This document shows, piece by piece, positions 1 through 8,316 of a DNA stretch of 64,000 nucleotides (position 1 is the stretch's first letter; each line of letters starts with the position of its first letter). Both the position numbers and the translations under genes were made by a program. A model generated the notes under the pieces. It was not told the origin of the DNA. It ran no database searches and was given only the letters and a program-made list of their open reading frames with translations. Where the stretch lies: positions 1 through 64,000 of the forward strand of contig NZ_MLFS01000007.1 of assembly GCF_002095485.1 (NCBI RefSeq). The letters are read 5' to 3'. The stretch comes from Pantoea wallisii. GTDB taxonomy: Bacteria; Pseudomonadota; Gammaproteobacteria; Enterobacterales; Enterobacteriaceae.

Positions 1-74
1 TTTCCGCGAAATAAACTACTACCCCGTTAAACCCCGCGGCTGGCACACTGCCTGGCATTTGCCGGGAGAAAACG

Positions 75-653
75 ATGCTGATTGGCTATATCAGGGTGTC
101 AACAAATGACCAAAATACCGATTTGCAACGCAATGCATTAAACAGCGCAAATTGTGAGCTGATTTTTGAAGACAGAATCAGTGGTAAAACGCACGAGCGG
201 CCGGGATTGAAAAAGGCGCTGCGTACGTTAAAGCCCGGTGACACGCTGGTGGTGTGGAAACTGGATCGGCTGGGGCGCAGCATGCGGCATCTGGTCGTGC
301 TGACCGAAGAGCTGCGTGAGCGTGGTGTTAACTTCCGTAGCCTCACTGACAGCATCGATACCAGCACGCCGATGGGGCGCTTTTTCTTTCATGTCATGGG
401 CGCGCTGGCGGAAATGGAGCGTGAGCTGATCGTCGAACGCACCCGCGCCGGGCTGGTGGCGGCGCGTGAAAAAGGGCGTGTTGGCGGCCGGCGGCGCATT
501 ATGACGCCTGAAGTTGTTCACCGCGCCGAAAGAATGCTGGCGAACGGTGCCACGCTGCAGCAGGTTGCGCTGGTGCTGGAAGTCTCCGTTAAAACTCTCT
601 ATCGCTACATACCCGCCGCGCAACAGCGAAATTTGCGCGCTTCTGTCTGTTGA
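75..653 (+). CDS. Serine recombinase / DNA invertase of the Pin-Gin-Hin family
   Basis: A 192-residue site-specific serine recombinase. The N-terminal resolvase domain begins with the signature around the nucleophile Ser9 (RVST), and the conserved LDRLGRS stretch is at residues 63-69. A C-terminal helix-turn-helix of the Hin recombinase type spans roughly residues 157-180. Length and layout match phage tail-fibre invertases (Gin, Cin, Pin), which flip fibre genes between inverted crossover sites. In P2-like phages such a gene can sit after the tail fibre genes and before FI, as here. The fibre genes would lie left of the window, and I found no convincing crossover site in the 74 bases upstream. 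The reading frame is intact. The ATG is preceded by a GGGAGA ribosome-binding site at 63-68. Confidence 0.9.
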   Translation: MLIGYIRVSTNDQNTDLQRNALNSANCELIFEDRISGKTHERPGLKKALRTLKPGDTLVVWKLDRLGRSMRHLVVLTEELRERGVNFRSLTDSIDTSTPMGRFFFHVMGALAEMERELIVERTRAGLVAAREKGRVGGRRRIMTPEVVHRAERMLANGATLQQVALVLEVSVKTLYRYIPAAQQRNLRASVC

Positions 654-733
654 TATAACAGCGGGCGGCAATGAAATGCGGGCCCGGGCGCGGCCTGACA
701 TCCTAAGCACACCATTAACCAGGAGTGCAAAAG

Positions 734-1903
734 ATGGCTGATTACCACCACGGTGTCCGCGTCGTTGAGATCAACGACGGTACGCGCACTATTTCCACTG
801 TTTCAACCGCCGTTGTTGGCATGGTTTGTACTGCAGAAGATGCAGATGCCACTACGTTTCCCCTAAACCAGCCGGTGCTGATCACTAACGTGCAGGGCGC
901 GATAGCGAAAGCGGGCAAAAAAGGCACGCTGGCGGCTGCGCTGCAGGCGATTGCCGATCAGTCGAAGCCTGTCACAGTTGTCGTGCGCGTGGCAGAGGGC
1001 ACTGACGCCACCGAAACCACCTCCAATATCATTGGCGGGACGGATGAAAACGGCCACTACACCGGCATGAAAGCGCTGCTGGCCGCGCAAACCCAGCTGG
1101 ACGTCAAACCGCGCATCCTTGGCGTGCCGGGCCTCGATTCACTGGAAGTGGCTACCGCGCTCGCCAGCATCGCCCAACAGCTGCGCGCCTTTGCCTATGT
1201 CTCGGCCTGGGGTTGCAAAACCATTGCCGAAGCGCGCTTGTATCGCCAGAACTTCAGCCAGCGCGAAGTGATGGTGATCTGGCCCGATTTCCTCGCGTGG
1301 GATACCACCACCAATCAATCGGCTACCGCCTTCGCCACCGCACGTGCGCTTGGCCTGCGCGCCAAAATTGACAACGATACCGGCTGGCACAAAACGCTGT
1401 CCAATGTTGGCGTCAATGGCGTGACCGGTATCTCTGCCTCGGTGTTCTGGGACCTGCAGCAGGTGGGTACCGATGCCGACCTGCTTAACGAAGCCGACGT
1501 CACCACGCTCATTCGTAAAGACGGTTTCCGCTTCTGGGGCAACCGCACCTGTAGCGACGATGCGCTGTTTCAGTTTGAAAACTATACCCGCACTGCGCAG
1601 GTGCTGGCCGATACCATCGCTGAATCGCACATGTGGGCCGTGGATAAGCCGCTGACGCCAATTCTGGTGCGCGAAATCATTGCCGGTATCAATGCGAAAT
1701 TCCGCGAGCTGGTCAGCGCCGGTTATCTGTTGGGTGCCTCCGCCTGGTATGACGAAAGCGCGAACGATAAAGAGAGCCTGAAAGCCGGCAAGCTGTTTAT
1801 CGATTACGACTACACGCCGGTGCCGCCGCTGGAAGATCTCACCTTCCGTCAGCGCATCACGGACACCTACCTGGCGACATTCGCCGCATCTGTAAACAGC
1901 TAA
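734..1903 (+). CDS. P2-like phage major tail sheath protein FI
   Basis: Encodes 389 residues, near the ~396 of P2 gpFI. This protein forms the contractile outer sheath of the tail. The start ([14 protein letters not shown]) is the usual gpFI beginning: the HHGVRV and EINDGTR motifs are typical. The ATG at 734 is preferred over an upstream in-frame codon at 725 because AGGAG at 721-725 is correctly spaced from it. The C-terminal part ([12 protein letters not shown], then [10 protein letters not shown]) also matches the sheath family. The gene is followed after 12 bases by FII, as in P2. The reading frame is intact, so this part of the prophage is not visibly damaged. Confidence 0.93.
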   Translation: MADYHHGVRVVEINDGTRTISTVSTAVVGMVCTAEDADATTFPLNQPVLITNVQGAIAKAGKKGTLAAALQAIADQSKPVTVVVRVAEGTDATETTSNIIGGTDENGHYTGMKALLAAQTQLDVKPRILGVPGLDSLEVATALASIAQQLRAFAYVSAWGCKTIAEARLYRQNFSQREVMVIWPDFLAWDTTTNQSATAFATARALGLRAKIDNDTGWHKTLSNVGVNGVTGISASVFWDLQQVGTDADLLNEADVTTLIRKDGFRFWGNRTCSDDALFQFENYTRTAQVLADTIAESHMWAVDKPLTPILVREIIAGINAKFRELVSAGYLLGASAWYDESANDKESLKAGKLFIDYDYTPVPPLEDLTFRQRITDTYLATFAASVNS

Positions 1904-1915
1904 GGAGCAGAACAC

Positions 1916-2425
1916 ATGGCACTGCCACGTAAATTAAAGGCGATGAACCTGTTCAATGACGCCAACAGCTATCAGGGTGTGGTAACCGCCGTCACCCTGC
2001 CAAAGCTGGCGCGCAAGCTTGATCCCTACCGTGCCGGCGGCATGAACGGCGCGGCGCATATCGATAATGGCCTGGAAGATGACGCGCTCGACATTGAGTG
2101 GAGCATCGGCGGTATGGACGAACTGGTGCTGTCGCAGTGGGGCGCATCAGACGTGCCGCTGCGTTTCACCGGCTCTTATCAGCGTGATGACACCGGTGAA
2201 GAGATCGCGGTGGAGATTGAGGTGCGCGGCAAACATCAGAGCTTTGATTTTGGCGAAGCCAAACAGAGCGAGGATAGCGAAACCAAAATCACCAGTAAAA
2301 ACAGCTACTACAAGCTGACGTTTAACGGCAAGGAGCTGATTGAAATCGATACCATCAACATGGTGGAGAAGGTCAACGGCGTGGATCGCCTGGCGCAGCG
2401 CCGTAAAAACATCGGACTGGTGTAA
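1916..2425 (+). CDS. P2-like phage major tail tube protein FII
   Basis: Encodes 169 residues (P2 gpFII is ~172). It forms the inner tube of the contractile tail. The N-terminus MALPRKLKAMNLFND and the following SYQGVV are characteristic of the FII family, as is the late segment YYKLTFNGKELIEID. It begins 12 bases after the sheath gene stop, with AAGGAG at 1902-1907 as ribosome-binding site. The C-terminal residues RRKNIGLV end the domain at the expected point. The gene is intact and shares its transcription unit with FI and E. Confidence 0.93.
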   Translation: MALPRKLKAMNLFNDANSYQGVVTAVTLPKLARKLDPYRAGGMNGAAHIDNGLEDDALDIEWSIGGMDELVLSQWGASDVPLRFTGSYQRDDTGEEIAVEIEVRGKHQSFDFGEAKQSEDSETKITSKNSYYKLTFNGKELIEIDTINMVEKVNGVDRLAQRRKNIGLV

Positions 2426-2484
2426 CCCTGCCGCCAGCGTCCGGCGCTGCGTTTTCCCTCTTATTGCAAAGCGAGAACAACGTT

Positions 2485-2763
2485 ATGGATCTCAACCAAC
2501 CTATTGTGGTGCTGGAAACGCCAATCGTGCGCGGTGAAAGCGAAATCAAACAGGTCGAAGTGGTGCGACCAAATGCGGGTAGCCTGCGCGGTGTACGGCT
2601 GGCGGAGCTGTGCCAGTCTGATGTCGATGCGCTGCTGCTGGTACTGCCGCGCATCACCGTTCCGGCGCTGACGAAGCCTGAATGTCATGCGCTTGATCCG
2701 GTCGATCTGATTGCACTGGGCGGCAAGGTGATCGGTTTTTTGCAGCCGAAGTCGGCTGCATAA
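2485..2763 (+). CDS. P2-like tail protein gpE (tape-measure chaperone, zero-frame product)
   Basis: A 92-residue protein equivalent to P2 gpE (~91 residues). With its frameshift extension it is an assembly chaperone for the tape-measure protein. The ATG at 2485 is chosen over upstream TTG codons because the family starts with a short acidic N-terminus. The gene lies between FII and T, the conserved position. Near its end the run TTTTTTG (2736-2742) is placed in frame as T TTT TTG, the -1 slippage site known for the P2 E gene. The zero-frame product stops at 2763. Confidence 0.88.
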   Translation: MDLNQPIVVLETPIVRGESEIKQVEVVRPNAGSLRGVRLAELCQSDVDALLLVLPRITVPALTKPECHALDPVDLIALGGKVIGFLQPKSAA

Positions 2764-2921
2764 GCTGGGCGCGTGACCTGACGGTGAACGATTTGATGGC
2801 GGATATCGCCACGCTGTTTCACTGGCCGCCGTCCGTGATGTATGAGATGCCGTTAGCCGAACTGCTCGACTGGCGGCACAAAGCCTTTATTCGCAGCGGA
2901 GCCACTCCGGATGAGCAATAA
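2485..2921 (+). CDS. gpE+E' fusion made by programmed -1 frameshift
   Basis: Slippage by -1 on T TTT TTG at 2736-2742 continues translation in the overlapping frame, from GCA at 2742 to TAA at 2919-2921. That adds about 59 residues to the first 86, giving ~145 residues, close to P2 gpE+E' (~142). The extension has the expected composition (WARDLTVNDLM, then FHWPPSVMYEMP, then LDWRHKAFIR). Its stop overlaps the start of T (ATG at 2911), the coupling seen in P2 relatives and other tailed phages with a G/G-T type arrangement. The frame relation was checked by hand; slippage efficiency cannot be judged from sequence. Confidence 0.82.
2736..2742 (+). promoter_or_regulatory. Slippery heptanucleotide for -1 frameshift (E to E')
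   Basis: T TTT TTG in the gpE frame, the same heptamer described for P2 gene E. It sits 7 codons before the zero-frame stop and opens into a 59-codon -1 extension. Confidence 0.8.
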
Positions 2922-4842
2922 CACCAGTATACAGGCGCTGCTGAACGCGGTTAGCAACGCCGTGCGGCCCTTTAGCGCGCTCGAAAATGCCAGCAAAAAT
3001 CTGAAGATCGAGATTCAGCAGACGCAGGAAGGCATTGCGGCATTGGATGAGCAGCTGGCACAGGTTAGCCGGTTCCGGCAGAGCAGTCGCGATCTGGCGG
3101 CTACCCGTCAGCAGTTGCAGGCAGCCAAAGCGGATACCGCCGCGCTGGCGCTGGCCTTCAAAAACAGCGCCAACCCGACACGGCAGCAGGCAGCGGCGCT
3201 GGATGAGGCGCGTAAATCGGTTTCGGCGTTGCAAATCCAGTCCGGCGCGCTGCGCTTGTCGTTGCAACAACAGCGGCAGGCGCTGCTGGCGGCTGACATT
3301 GCTCCGCGCAATCTGGCGCGGGCTCAGCAGCAGCTGAAACAGTCCGCCGCGCAGGCAAACCTAAAAATGGTGGCGCAGCAGCAAACGTTGCAGCAGACCA
3401 CAGACCGGCAGGATAAACTTAACCAAACCCGCGAGCGTTATCGTAAAGGCCAGGCGCTGGCCGGGCAGATCCGCAGCGGCAGCTCTATGGTATTGGACGT
3501 GGCAAAGAGCGGGGTGCAGCGCGCGGCTTCGCTGCTGCGGCCGGGCTATGCATTTGCCGAAGCCAGCAGCCAACTGCAGAGCACGCTGGGCCTGGAGAAT
3601 AACGCGCCTCAGCTCCAGGCATTGCAGGCGCAGGCACGCAGCCTGAGCCACAGCGGATCGTTCTCTGCAATCGAGGTCGTTCAGCAACAGCTCGCGCTGG
3701 CGCAGGCCGGCAGCAGTGCGGATGAGATTTTTGGCACAAACGCCGGCGGCGCTGACTAAGCCACCCGCCGGACCTGCTGCTCAGGCCGGCAGCGCATCGG
3801 TACCACGCGGGTTAACTGCCCCTGACAGCGCGGGCGCAATCTCAAGGCCCTGCAATCGGCTTACAGCAACATCAGCATCGATCTCTACGACAAACTGGAT
3901 GGCAGCCTGCGCACCCTCACGCAGGACGCCACGCAGTTCCTGTTACTGGTTGACGGCTGGATTCAGAAGAATCCGGTGCTGGCCAGCGGTATGGCGCAGG
4001 TCGCGATGGCTGGTGTGATATTTATCGGTGCGCTTGGCACCGTTGGGTCGGTGGTGGCACCGCTGATTACCGGCGTCAACCTGTTGATGGCGGGGGCGGG
4101 CATGCTGGGCAGCGTTTTCAGCGTGGTGGGCGGCGCAATTGCCACCGTGCTCGGCGGATTAACGCTGCCAATTGTGGCAGTGGTTACGGCGGTGATCGCC
4201 GGTGCACTCATTATCCGCAAATTCTGGGAGCCCATCAGCGCCTTTATCGGCGGAGTGGCGCAGGGCTTCAGCGCGGCGATGGGCCCAATTGCCGACGCTT
4301 TTGCGCCATTACAGCCGGTGTTCAGCTGGCTTGGCGACCGGCTCAAAATGCTGTGGGACGGATTTGGCCGCTTACTGGAGCCTGTAAAGCTGACGCAGTC
4401 AGAGCTGGCTTCTGCCGGTGAACTGGGCCGTAAGTTCGGCACACTGCTGGCCGATGCGCTGAAAATCCCCGGTGAGGCGCTAAATCAGCTGCGCGGCGGC
4501 ATTGATTGGGTGCTGCAAAAGCTGGGTGTTATTGACAGCAAATCCGACAACCTGAAAAACAAGGTGCCATCGCCCGATGCGATGGCTACTGGCGGCGCCG
4601 GTGTTGACAGCAGCGGACCGCGCTATGACGTGGCGCTGGGCGGTGCAACGTATCGTCCATTACCGGCGGCATCCGCATCCGCCGGTATTACTGATAACAG
4701 CCAGCATAGTTATCAGTATGAAATCCATCTGCCGCCGGGCGTTACAAAAGAGGACGTGCAGACAATAATTGAGCGCGATCGGGCCAGCCAGGCGCGCCAG
4801 CAGTGGGCGAATAGATACGGCATTCTGAGTACGGGGAATTAA
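2911..4842 (+). pseudogene. P2-like tail tape-measure protein gpT, internally deleted and frameshifted
   Basis: Residues 1-282 (2911-3759) read as the N-terminal half of gpT: a long Gln/Ala-rich coiled coil, then motifs of the TP901-type tape-measure core ending at EIFGTNAGGAD and a TAA. A second block in another frame runs from about 3835 to 4842. It starts NLKALQSAYSNISIDLYDKLDG, includes several hydrophobic segments (around 3990-4220, a TM-rich region typical of tape measures), and ends with YGILSTGN before gpU. Together the pieces code for about 615 residues, versus ~815 in P2. Some 200 residues of the middle are missing, with a junction near 3760-3830. The deletion and frame change should abolish a full tape measure. 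The start ATG overlaps the end of the E' frame. Confidence 0.88.
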
Positions 4843-4844
4843 CG

Positions 4845-5314
4845 ATGATGATGATTTACGGCATGCTGCCGTTTGTGCGTCAGACGCTGCCTTATAACCA
4901 GCTGCAGCACACCATCAACTATCGCTGGCCATCCAGCAGCCGCGTCGGGCAGCGCGCGGCTGCACAGTTTATCGGTCCGGGCGATGAAAATATCACGCTA
5001 AACGGTGAGCTGCGTCCGGAGATCACCGGCGGCGCCATCTCCCTGCTGGCGCTGCGTCTGCTGGCCGATCAGGGGCTGGCCTGGCCGTTGATTGCCGGCA
5101 ACGGCACCATTTTCGGTATGTATGTGGTGGAGTCGCTGGACAACACGCAGAGTGAATTCTTTGCCAATGGCAGCGCCAGTAAAATCACTTTTACCCTGAA
5201 GCTAAAGCGGTAGATGCCTCGCTGACCGCGCTGTTTGGTGACTTGCAGGAGCAGGTTAGCGGACTGGCGGACGAGGCGAAAAATCTTGCGGCGCAGGTTA
5301 GGGGGGGGATGTGA
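4845..5314 (+). pseudogene. P2-like tail protein gpU, one-base frameshift near the end
   Basis: The open part (4845-5213, 122 residues) begins MMMIYGMLPFVRQTLPY, as gpU proteins do, and ends early at a TAG (5211-5213). Adding one G before base 5211 restores the frame. The product then runs on as VDASLTALFGDLQEQ and so on to a TGA at 5312-5314, giving ~156 residues, the normal gpU length (P2 ~159), with the stop overlapping the GTG start of D. gpU is a tail completion protein of the P2 tail. The lesion is a single missing base in a short G run, so a sequencing error is as likely as a true mutation. Confidence 0.85.
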
Positions 5315-6465
5315 TAAATCCGCTCAGCAACGTGCTGCTGCAAACCGGTGCGCAACTGACGCCGGATTTTAGCCTCAGCGTGAATGCACAGGATATTACT
5401 ACCAACGTACGTCAGCGCTTGATCTCGCTCACCCTGACTGATAACCGTGGCTTTGAGGCCGATCAGCTCAACATTGAACTGGACGATGCCGATGGTCAGC
5501 TAATGATGCCGGCGCTGGGCGAGGAGTTGCAGCTGTCGCTGGGCTGGCAGGGGTTTGCGCTAACGGACAAAGGCCGCTTCACGGTCGATTCGATACAGCA
5601 CCATGGCGCGCCAGATGCTCTGACCCTTACCGCGCGCAGCGCTAACTTTCTTGGCTCACTCAATCAGCAGCGTGAAGTCTCGTACGATAACACCACGCTG
5701 GGGGAGATTGTGGCGCAGATCGCCGCGCGCAATCATCTGCAGCCGCATCTGGCTGCGGGGTTTGCCGGTATCAGCGTGCTGCACATCGACCAGACGCACG
5801 AGAGCGATGCCGGTTTCATGACGCGGCTGGCCACGTTGTATGGCGCGGTAGCCGCGGTGAAAGCCGGTAAGTTACTGTTTATTCGTCCCGGTAACGGCAC
5901 CAGCGTGAGCGGCAAGCCAATTGCGCCGGTTATCCTGACGCGTAAAGAGGGTGACGCGCATTCGTTTAACCTGGCAGGGCGCGATGGCTACACCGGCGTA
6001 ACGGCGCACTGGCTCTCAACCAAAGCGTCAAAACCGCAGCAGGTCAATCTGCAGCGCAAGACGAGCGAACAGGCTGCGTTCACGGTGGACCATCCTGCGG
6101 CCAAAACGCCTGGCATGCCCGCCGTGGCTAAACCGGGGCAAGAGAACTACCTGGCAGGCAGTAAAGAGAATGTGTTTACGTTGACCACGCTTTACCCTAC
6201 CAAAGAGCTGGCGATGCGTGCAGCTGAAGCGAAATGGAAAAACCTGCAGCAGGGGCACGCGAGTGTTTCCCTTAAGCTGGCGAAAGGGCGAGCGGATCTG
6301 TTCCCGGAAACGCCGGTTACGCTATCCGGTTTCAAAACGGTGATCGACAGGCAGCCGTGGCTGATAACGAAAGTCACTCATCTGCTGAACGCCGGTGGTT
6401 TTATCACGCAGCTGGAGTGCGAGATCCTACTGGAAAATGCGGAGTACGAGGCAAAGGAGAAATGA
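5311..6465 (+). CDS. P2-like late tail protein gpD
   Basis: Encodes 384 residues (P2 gpD ~387). It is a baseplate/tail protein of the phage late control D family (Pfam Phage_GPD type), a hub relative of T4 gp27 in contractile tails. It starts with GTG at 5311, overlapping the restored gpU stop (ATGTGA), as expected for translational coupling. The N-terminal half contains the QLNIELDDADGQL segment and the C-terminus reads QPWLITKVTH, then TQLECEILLENAEY. That C-terminal stretch is repeated at 7878-7980 in the second remnant. The frame is intact. Confidence 0.9.
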   Translation: MINPLSNVLLQTGAQLTPDFSLSVNAQDITTNVRQRLISLTLTDNRGFEADQLNIELDDADGQLMMPALGEELQLSLGWQGFALTDKGRFTVDSIQHHGAPDALTLTARSANFLGSLNQQREVSYDNTTLGEIVAQIAARNHLQPHLAAGFAGISVLHIDQTHESDAGFMTRLATLYGAVAAVKAGKLLFIRPGNGTSVSGKPIAPVILTRKEGDAHSFNLAGRDGYTGVTAHWLSTKASKPQQVNLQRKTSEQAAFTVDHPAAKTPGMPAVAKPGQENYLAGSKENVFTLTTLYPTKELAMRAAEAKWKNLQQGHASVSLKLAKGRADLFPETPVTLSGFKTVIDRQPWLITKVTHLLNAGGFITQLECEILLENAEYEAKEK

Positions 6466-6546
6466 TGATTCACATAAAGTGAATTATTGTTGCTCTTTTT
6501 GTGAATGTGGCGCACTATGTTGACAAGCTTACGAGGAGACAAACCG

Positions 6547-6747
6547 ATGATGCATTGCCCGCTTTGCCAGACTTCTGCCCATACCAAAAGCAGCCGTTAC
6601 ATCTCGAAAGAGACCAAGGAGCGCTACCACCAGTGCACCAATATCAACTGCAGCTGTACCTTTAAAACGCATGAGTCGATCACCGCGATGATTTCGAGTC
6701 CGGGGAATGTGAATAAAGGGCAGGCCACACCGCTAAGCCGCGCTTAA
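6547..6747 (+). CDS. ogr: Ogr/Delta-type zinc-finger activator of phage late genes (first copy)
   Basis: A 66-residue protein of the P2 Ogr family, which contacts RNA polymerase alpha and activates the phage late promoters. It begins MMHCPLCQ and carries CxxC (HCPLC) with a second Cys pair further on (QCTNINCSC), the C-X2-C-X22-C-X4-C zinc ligand layout of Ogr. The start at 6547 is chosen because AGGAG (6533-6537) lies just upstream and the length then equals P2 Ogr apart from a short tail. Its position directly after D is the P2 order. Intact. Confidence 0.92.
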   Translation: MMHCPLCQTSAHTKSSRYISKETKERYHQCTNINCSCTFKTHESITAMISSPGNVNKGQATPLSRA

Positions 6748-6822
6748 TAGCAGCGAAATGACGTTTACCAGGTTAATGCAACGAGCGATGACAGTCGGTG
6801 CCGACGTTAAGTTAACCCTCCA

Positions 6823-6851
6823 CGCTGCCTTAACCGCGCGTTAAGGCAGCG
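6823..6851 (+). terminator. Hairpin downstream of ogr
   Basis: CGCTGCCTTAA and its exact complement are separated by 7 bases. GAATTCCGTTTTTA follows, so the U-rich tract starts about 7 bases after the stem rather than directly. It probably ends the D-ogr transcript, though the distance weakens the call. Confidence 0.5.
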
Positions 6852-6873
6852 AATTCCGTTTTTATATTCAGCA

Positions 6874-6909
6874 AATTCACGCTGTAATTCACGCTGTAAT
6901 TCACGCTTT
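6874..6909. repeat. 12-bp tandem repeat, three copies
   Basis: AATTCACGCTGT at 6874-6885 and 6886-6897, then AATTCACGCTTT at 6898-6909 (one mismatch). Evenly spaced direct repeats next to ogr resemble protein-binding iterons, for example integrase arm sites. Function not shown. Confidence 0.7.
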
Positions 6910-7202
6910 AATCACTGATGCTCTGCCATCTAAATTGGGTGGAACTGCATCTGATATCGCTACAATCAAGGCGGCGGATTTTTACCCCAACCGTGCGATA
7001 CGCGTTCTGACCTCGTTAAGGTGATGGCGCAGTGCCTCAAGACAAGGGGCGAAATTGGTGGAAAATCGCTCACAACAGCTGGCCACAGCAAAGAAGTTTT
7101 CACCGCGCGAGGTTTATGTCGCACTTGTAAAATCCTGATGGGAGGATCGGGTCACCAACTATCAGCGACAGCAAGAAAACAACGTTGTGAACTTGTTTAG
7201 GC

Positions 7203-7418
7203 GGAGGTAATGGCTTGTCAAAATATGCGCTAAATTCAGCAGAAGAGCGGTATCAGCCGGGTTCTGGTGACCAGGCACTTGCCAATAAGCTGGGGATCGC
7301 CGATGCAGAGGAGATGGGGGCGCTTGAGTCTGGCCTATTGCCGCTGCTGACAGCGTTCCACTTCTTCTTGATGGTTTCGAGAAGCAGTTTCTCGCTCGTT
7401 CTGATGAACTGAAATAAG
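7203..7418 (+). pseudogene. Broken gene; N-terminus weakly resembles Fic-family proteins
   Basis: A strong ribosome-binding site (GGAGGTAA, 7203-7210) precedes a TTG at 7215. The first ~40 codons (SKYALNSAEERYQPGSG, then LANKLGI) recall the N-terminal leader before the Fic domain in cell-filamentation proteins. No Fic catalytic motif is present. From about 7334 the more protein-like reading is in a different frame (WPIAAADSVPLLLDGFEK, ending SDELK at a TAA, 7416-7418). The locus is therefore either one gene with an internal deletion and frame change or two gene ends joined. It lies between the first ogr and the T/D fragment, the sort of place where P2-like phages carry cargo genes. Family call is weak. 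Confidence 0.35.
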
Positions 7419-7433
7419 GCATTTTTAGGCAGT

Positions 7434-7984
7434 GTGGTAGATACGTTTAAAGCCACCGGTCCCATCAGCGAGGCGTTTTCACTGTTCCAGCCGCTGTTTC
7501 AGTGGATTGGCGATAAGGTGCAGGAGATTTACGGCTGGTTTAAAGATTTGCTGACGCCAGTGCAGTCCACGGCGGCGAAGCTAAGTAGCGCCGCAGCGAA
7601 GGGCAAAGCATTCGGCAGGCGCTGGCAGACGGACTGAACATGGTGATGTATCCGCTGAACTCGCTTAAAGCCGGGATCGTCGAGCTACTGGATAAGTTCG
7701 GCCTCGTCAGTGAGGCTGCGGCGAAGACCCGACTGCTTGCCGCACCAGCAACGGCCATCGTGAAGTCCGGCGGCTTTCCTGCCTTTGCGGGGATGTACTA
7801 CAGCGGCGGAAATATTCCGGCGAGCCAATTGGATGTCGTGGGTGAGAATGGGCCAGAAATCCTCGGCAGGCCGGTGATCGATGCACAGCCGTGGCTGATC
7901 AGTAAGGTCACGCACAATTTGAGCAGCGGCGAATATACCACACAGCTTGAATTTGAAGTGTTGCTATCGGATGTTGAGTACTAA
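7434..7984 (+). pseudogene. T-D chimera: tape-measure fragment fused to the end of gpD
   Basis: Bases 7434-7635 encode DTFKATGPISEAFSLFQPLFQWIGD and onward, clearly homologous to the intact T segment at about 4270-4440. After the junction GKAFG a missing base shifts the frame. With it restored, reading continues EALADGLNMVMYPLNSLKAG and so on through a typical tape-measure C-terminal motif (VGENGPEILGR). It then switches abruptly at VIDAQPWLISKVTH to the last ~36 residues of gpD, ending SDVEY at 7984. Compare the intact D end at 6340-6465. The switch lies on GTGATCGA, which also occurs in D at 6340-6347, so a deletion through short homology removed the T end, U and most of D. It is followed by the second ogr. 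Not functional. Confidence 0.85.
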
Positions 7985-8058
7985 GCAAAAGGTTAAAATT
8001 CACAATGAATGAATCTATAGTATTAAAGCTACGAGCCAACAGGGAGATTTCACCGATA

Positions 8059-8199
8059 ATGCAATGCCCGCTATGCCAGAACACAGCACACGCCAAAAGC
8101 AGCAGATATATTTCCAAAGAAACAAAAGAACGTTATCACCAGTGTTCTAATATACATTGCAGTTGCATCTTTAAACACATCAATCAATTGCTGCGATGA
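8059..8199 (+). pseudogene. Second ogr-like activator, frameshifted
   Basis: Starts MQCPLCQNTAHAKSSRYISK and is nearly identical to the first Ogr through the second Cys pair (QCSNIHCSC). After IFK the frame shifts relative to the first copy (AAACACATCAA here against AAAACGCATGAG there) and ends after 46 residues, without the C-terminal region. In the other frame the expected continuation (SIAAMIVCPGTVN) can be read. The zinc-binding part is complete, so a shortened product could fold, but it lacks the tail seen in copy one. It lies 74 bases after the T-D chimera, keeping the P2 order. Confidence 0.8.
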
Positions 8200-8283
8200 T
8201 TGTCTGTCCTGGCACAGTGAATATGGTTAAACCTCACAATCAACATAGTCAGCAATCGTTGGTATTACACTAAATTCGCAGGT

Positions 8284-8316
8284 AGCCCACCGAATATCCG
8301 GTGGGCTATTTCTTTT
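8284..8316 (+). terminator. Rho-independent terminator after the second ogr
   Basis: AGCCCACCG and CGGTGGGCT form a 9-bp stem (8284-8307), followed on the plus strand by ATTTCTTTT. It lies between the second ogr and the end of the converging minus-strand gene, so it may serve both directions, but the U-tract favours plus. Confidence 0.75.

Larger units (their letters stand above)
6748..7202 (+). other. Non-coding junction between the two prophage right ends
   Basis: No convincing gene in about 455 bases. It holds a perfect 11-bp inverted repeat just after ogr (6823-6851), then a 12-base motif repeated three times in tandem (6874-6909), then about 290 bases with only short broken frames. In P2 the phage attachment region and integrase arm sites lie just after ogr, so this could be the remains of an attP-like region. 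That is inference; no copy of the downstream tRNA end was recognised here. Confidence 0.5.
1..8315 (+). mobile_element. Right end of a decayed P2-like prophage, with a second tandem remnant
   Basis: The gene order invertase, FI (sheath), FII (tube), E/E', T (tape measure), U, D, ogr is that of the tail operon and late activator at the right end of P2-family phages. All genes lie on the plus strand. T carries a large deletion and U a one-base deletion. After the first ogr, a short region of T joined to the end of D, followed by another ogr, repeats the same right-end layout in shortened form, so two related prophage ends sit in tandem. Capsid, lysis, integrase and replication genes would lie left of the window or are lost. 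The right limit is set at the hairpin after the second ogr; the exact attachment site was not found. Not expected to make particles. Confidence 0.85.

Noticed and set aside
1-74. Possible gix/hix-type crossover site before the invertase
   Set aside because: A short TTAAACCCCG stretch looked suggestive, but no 26-bp inverted-repeat crossover site could be matched with confidence.
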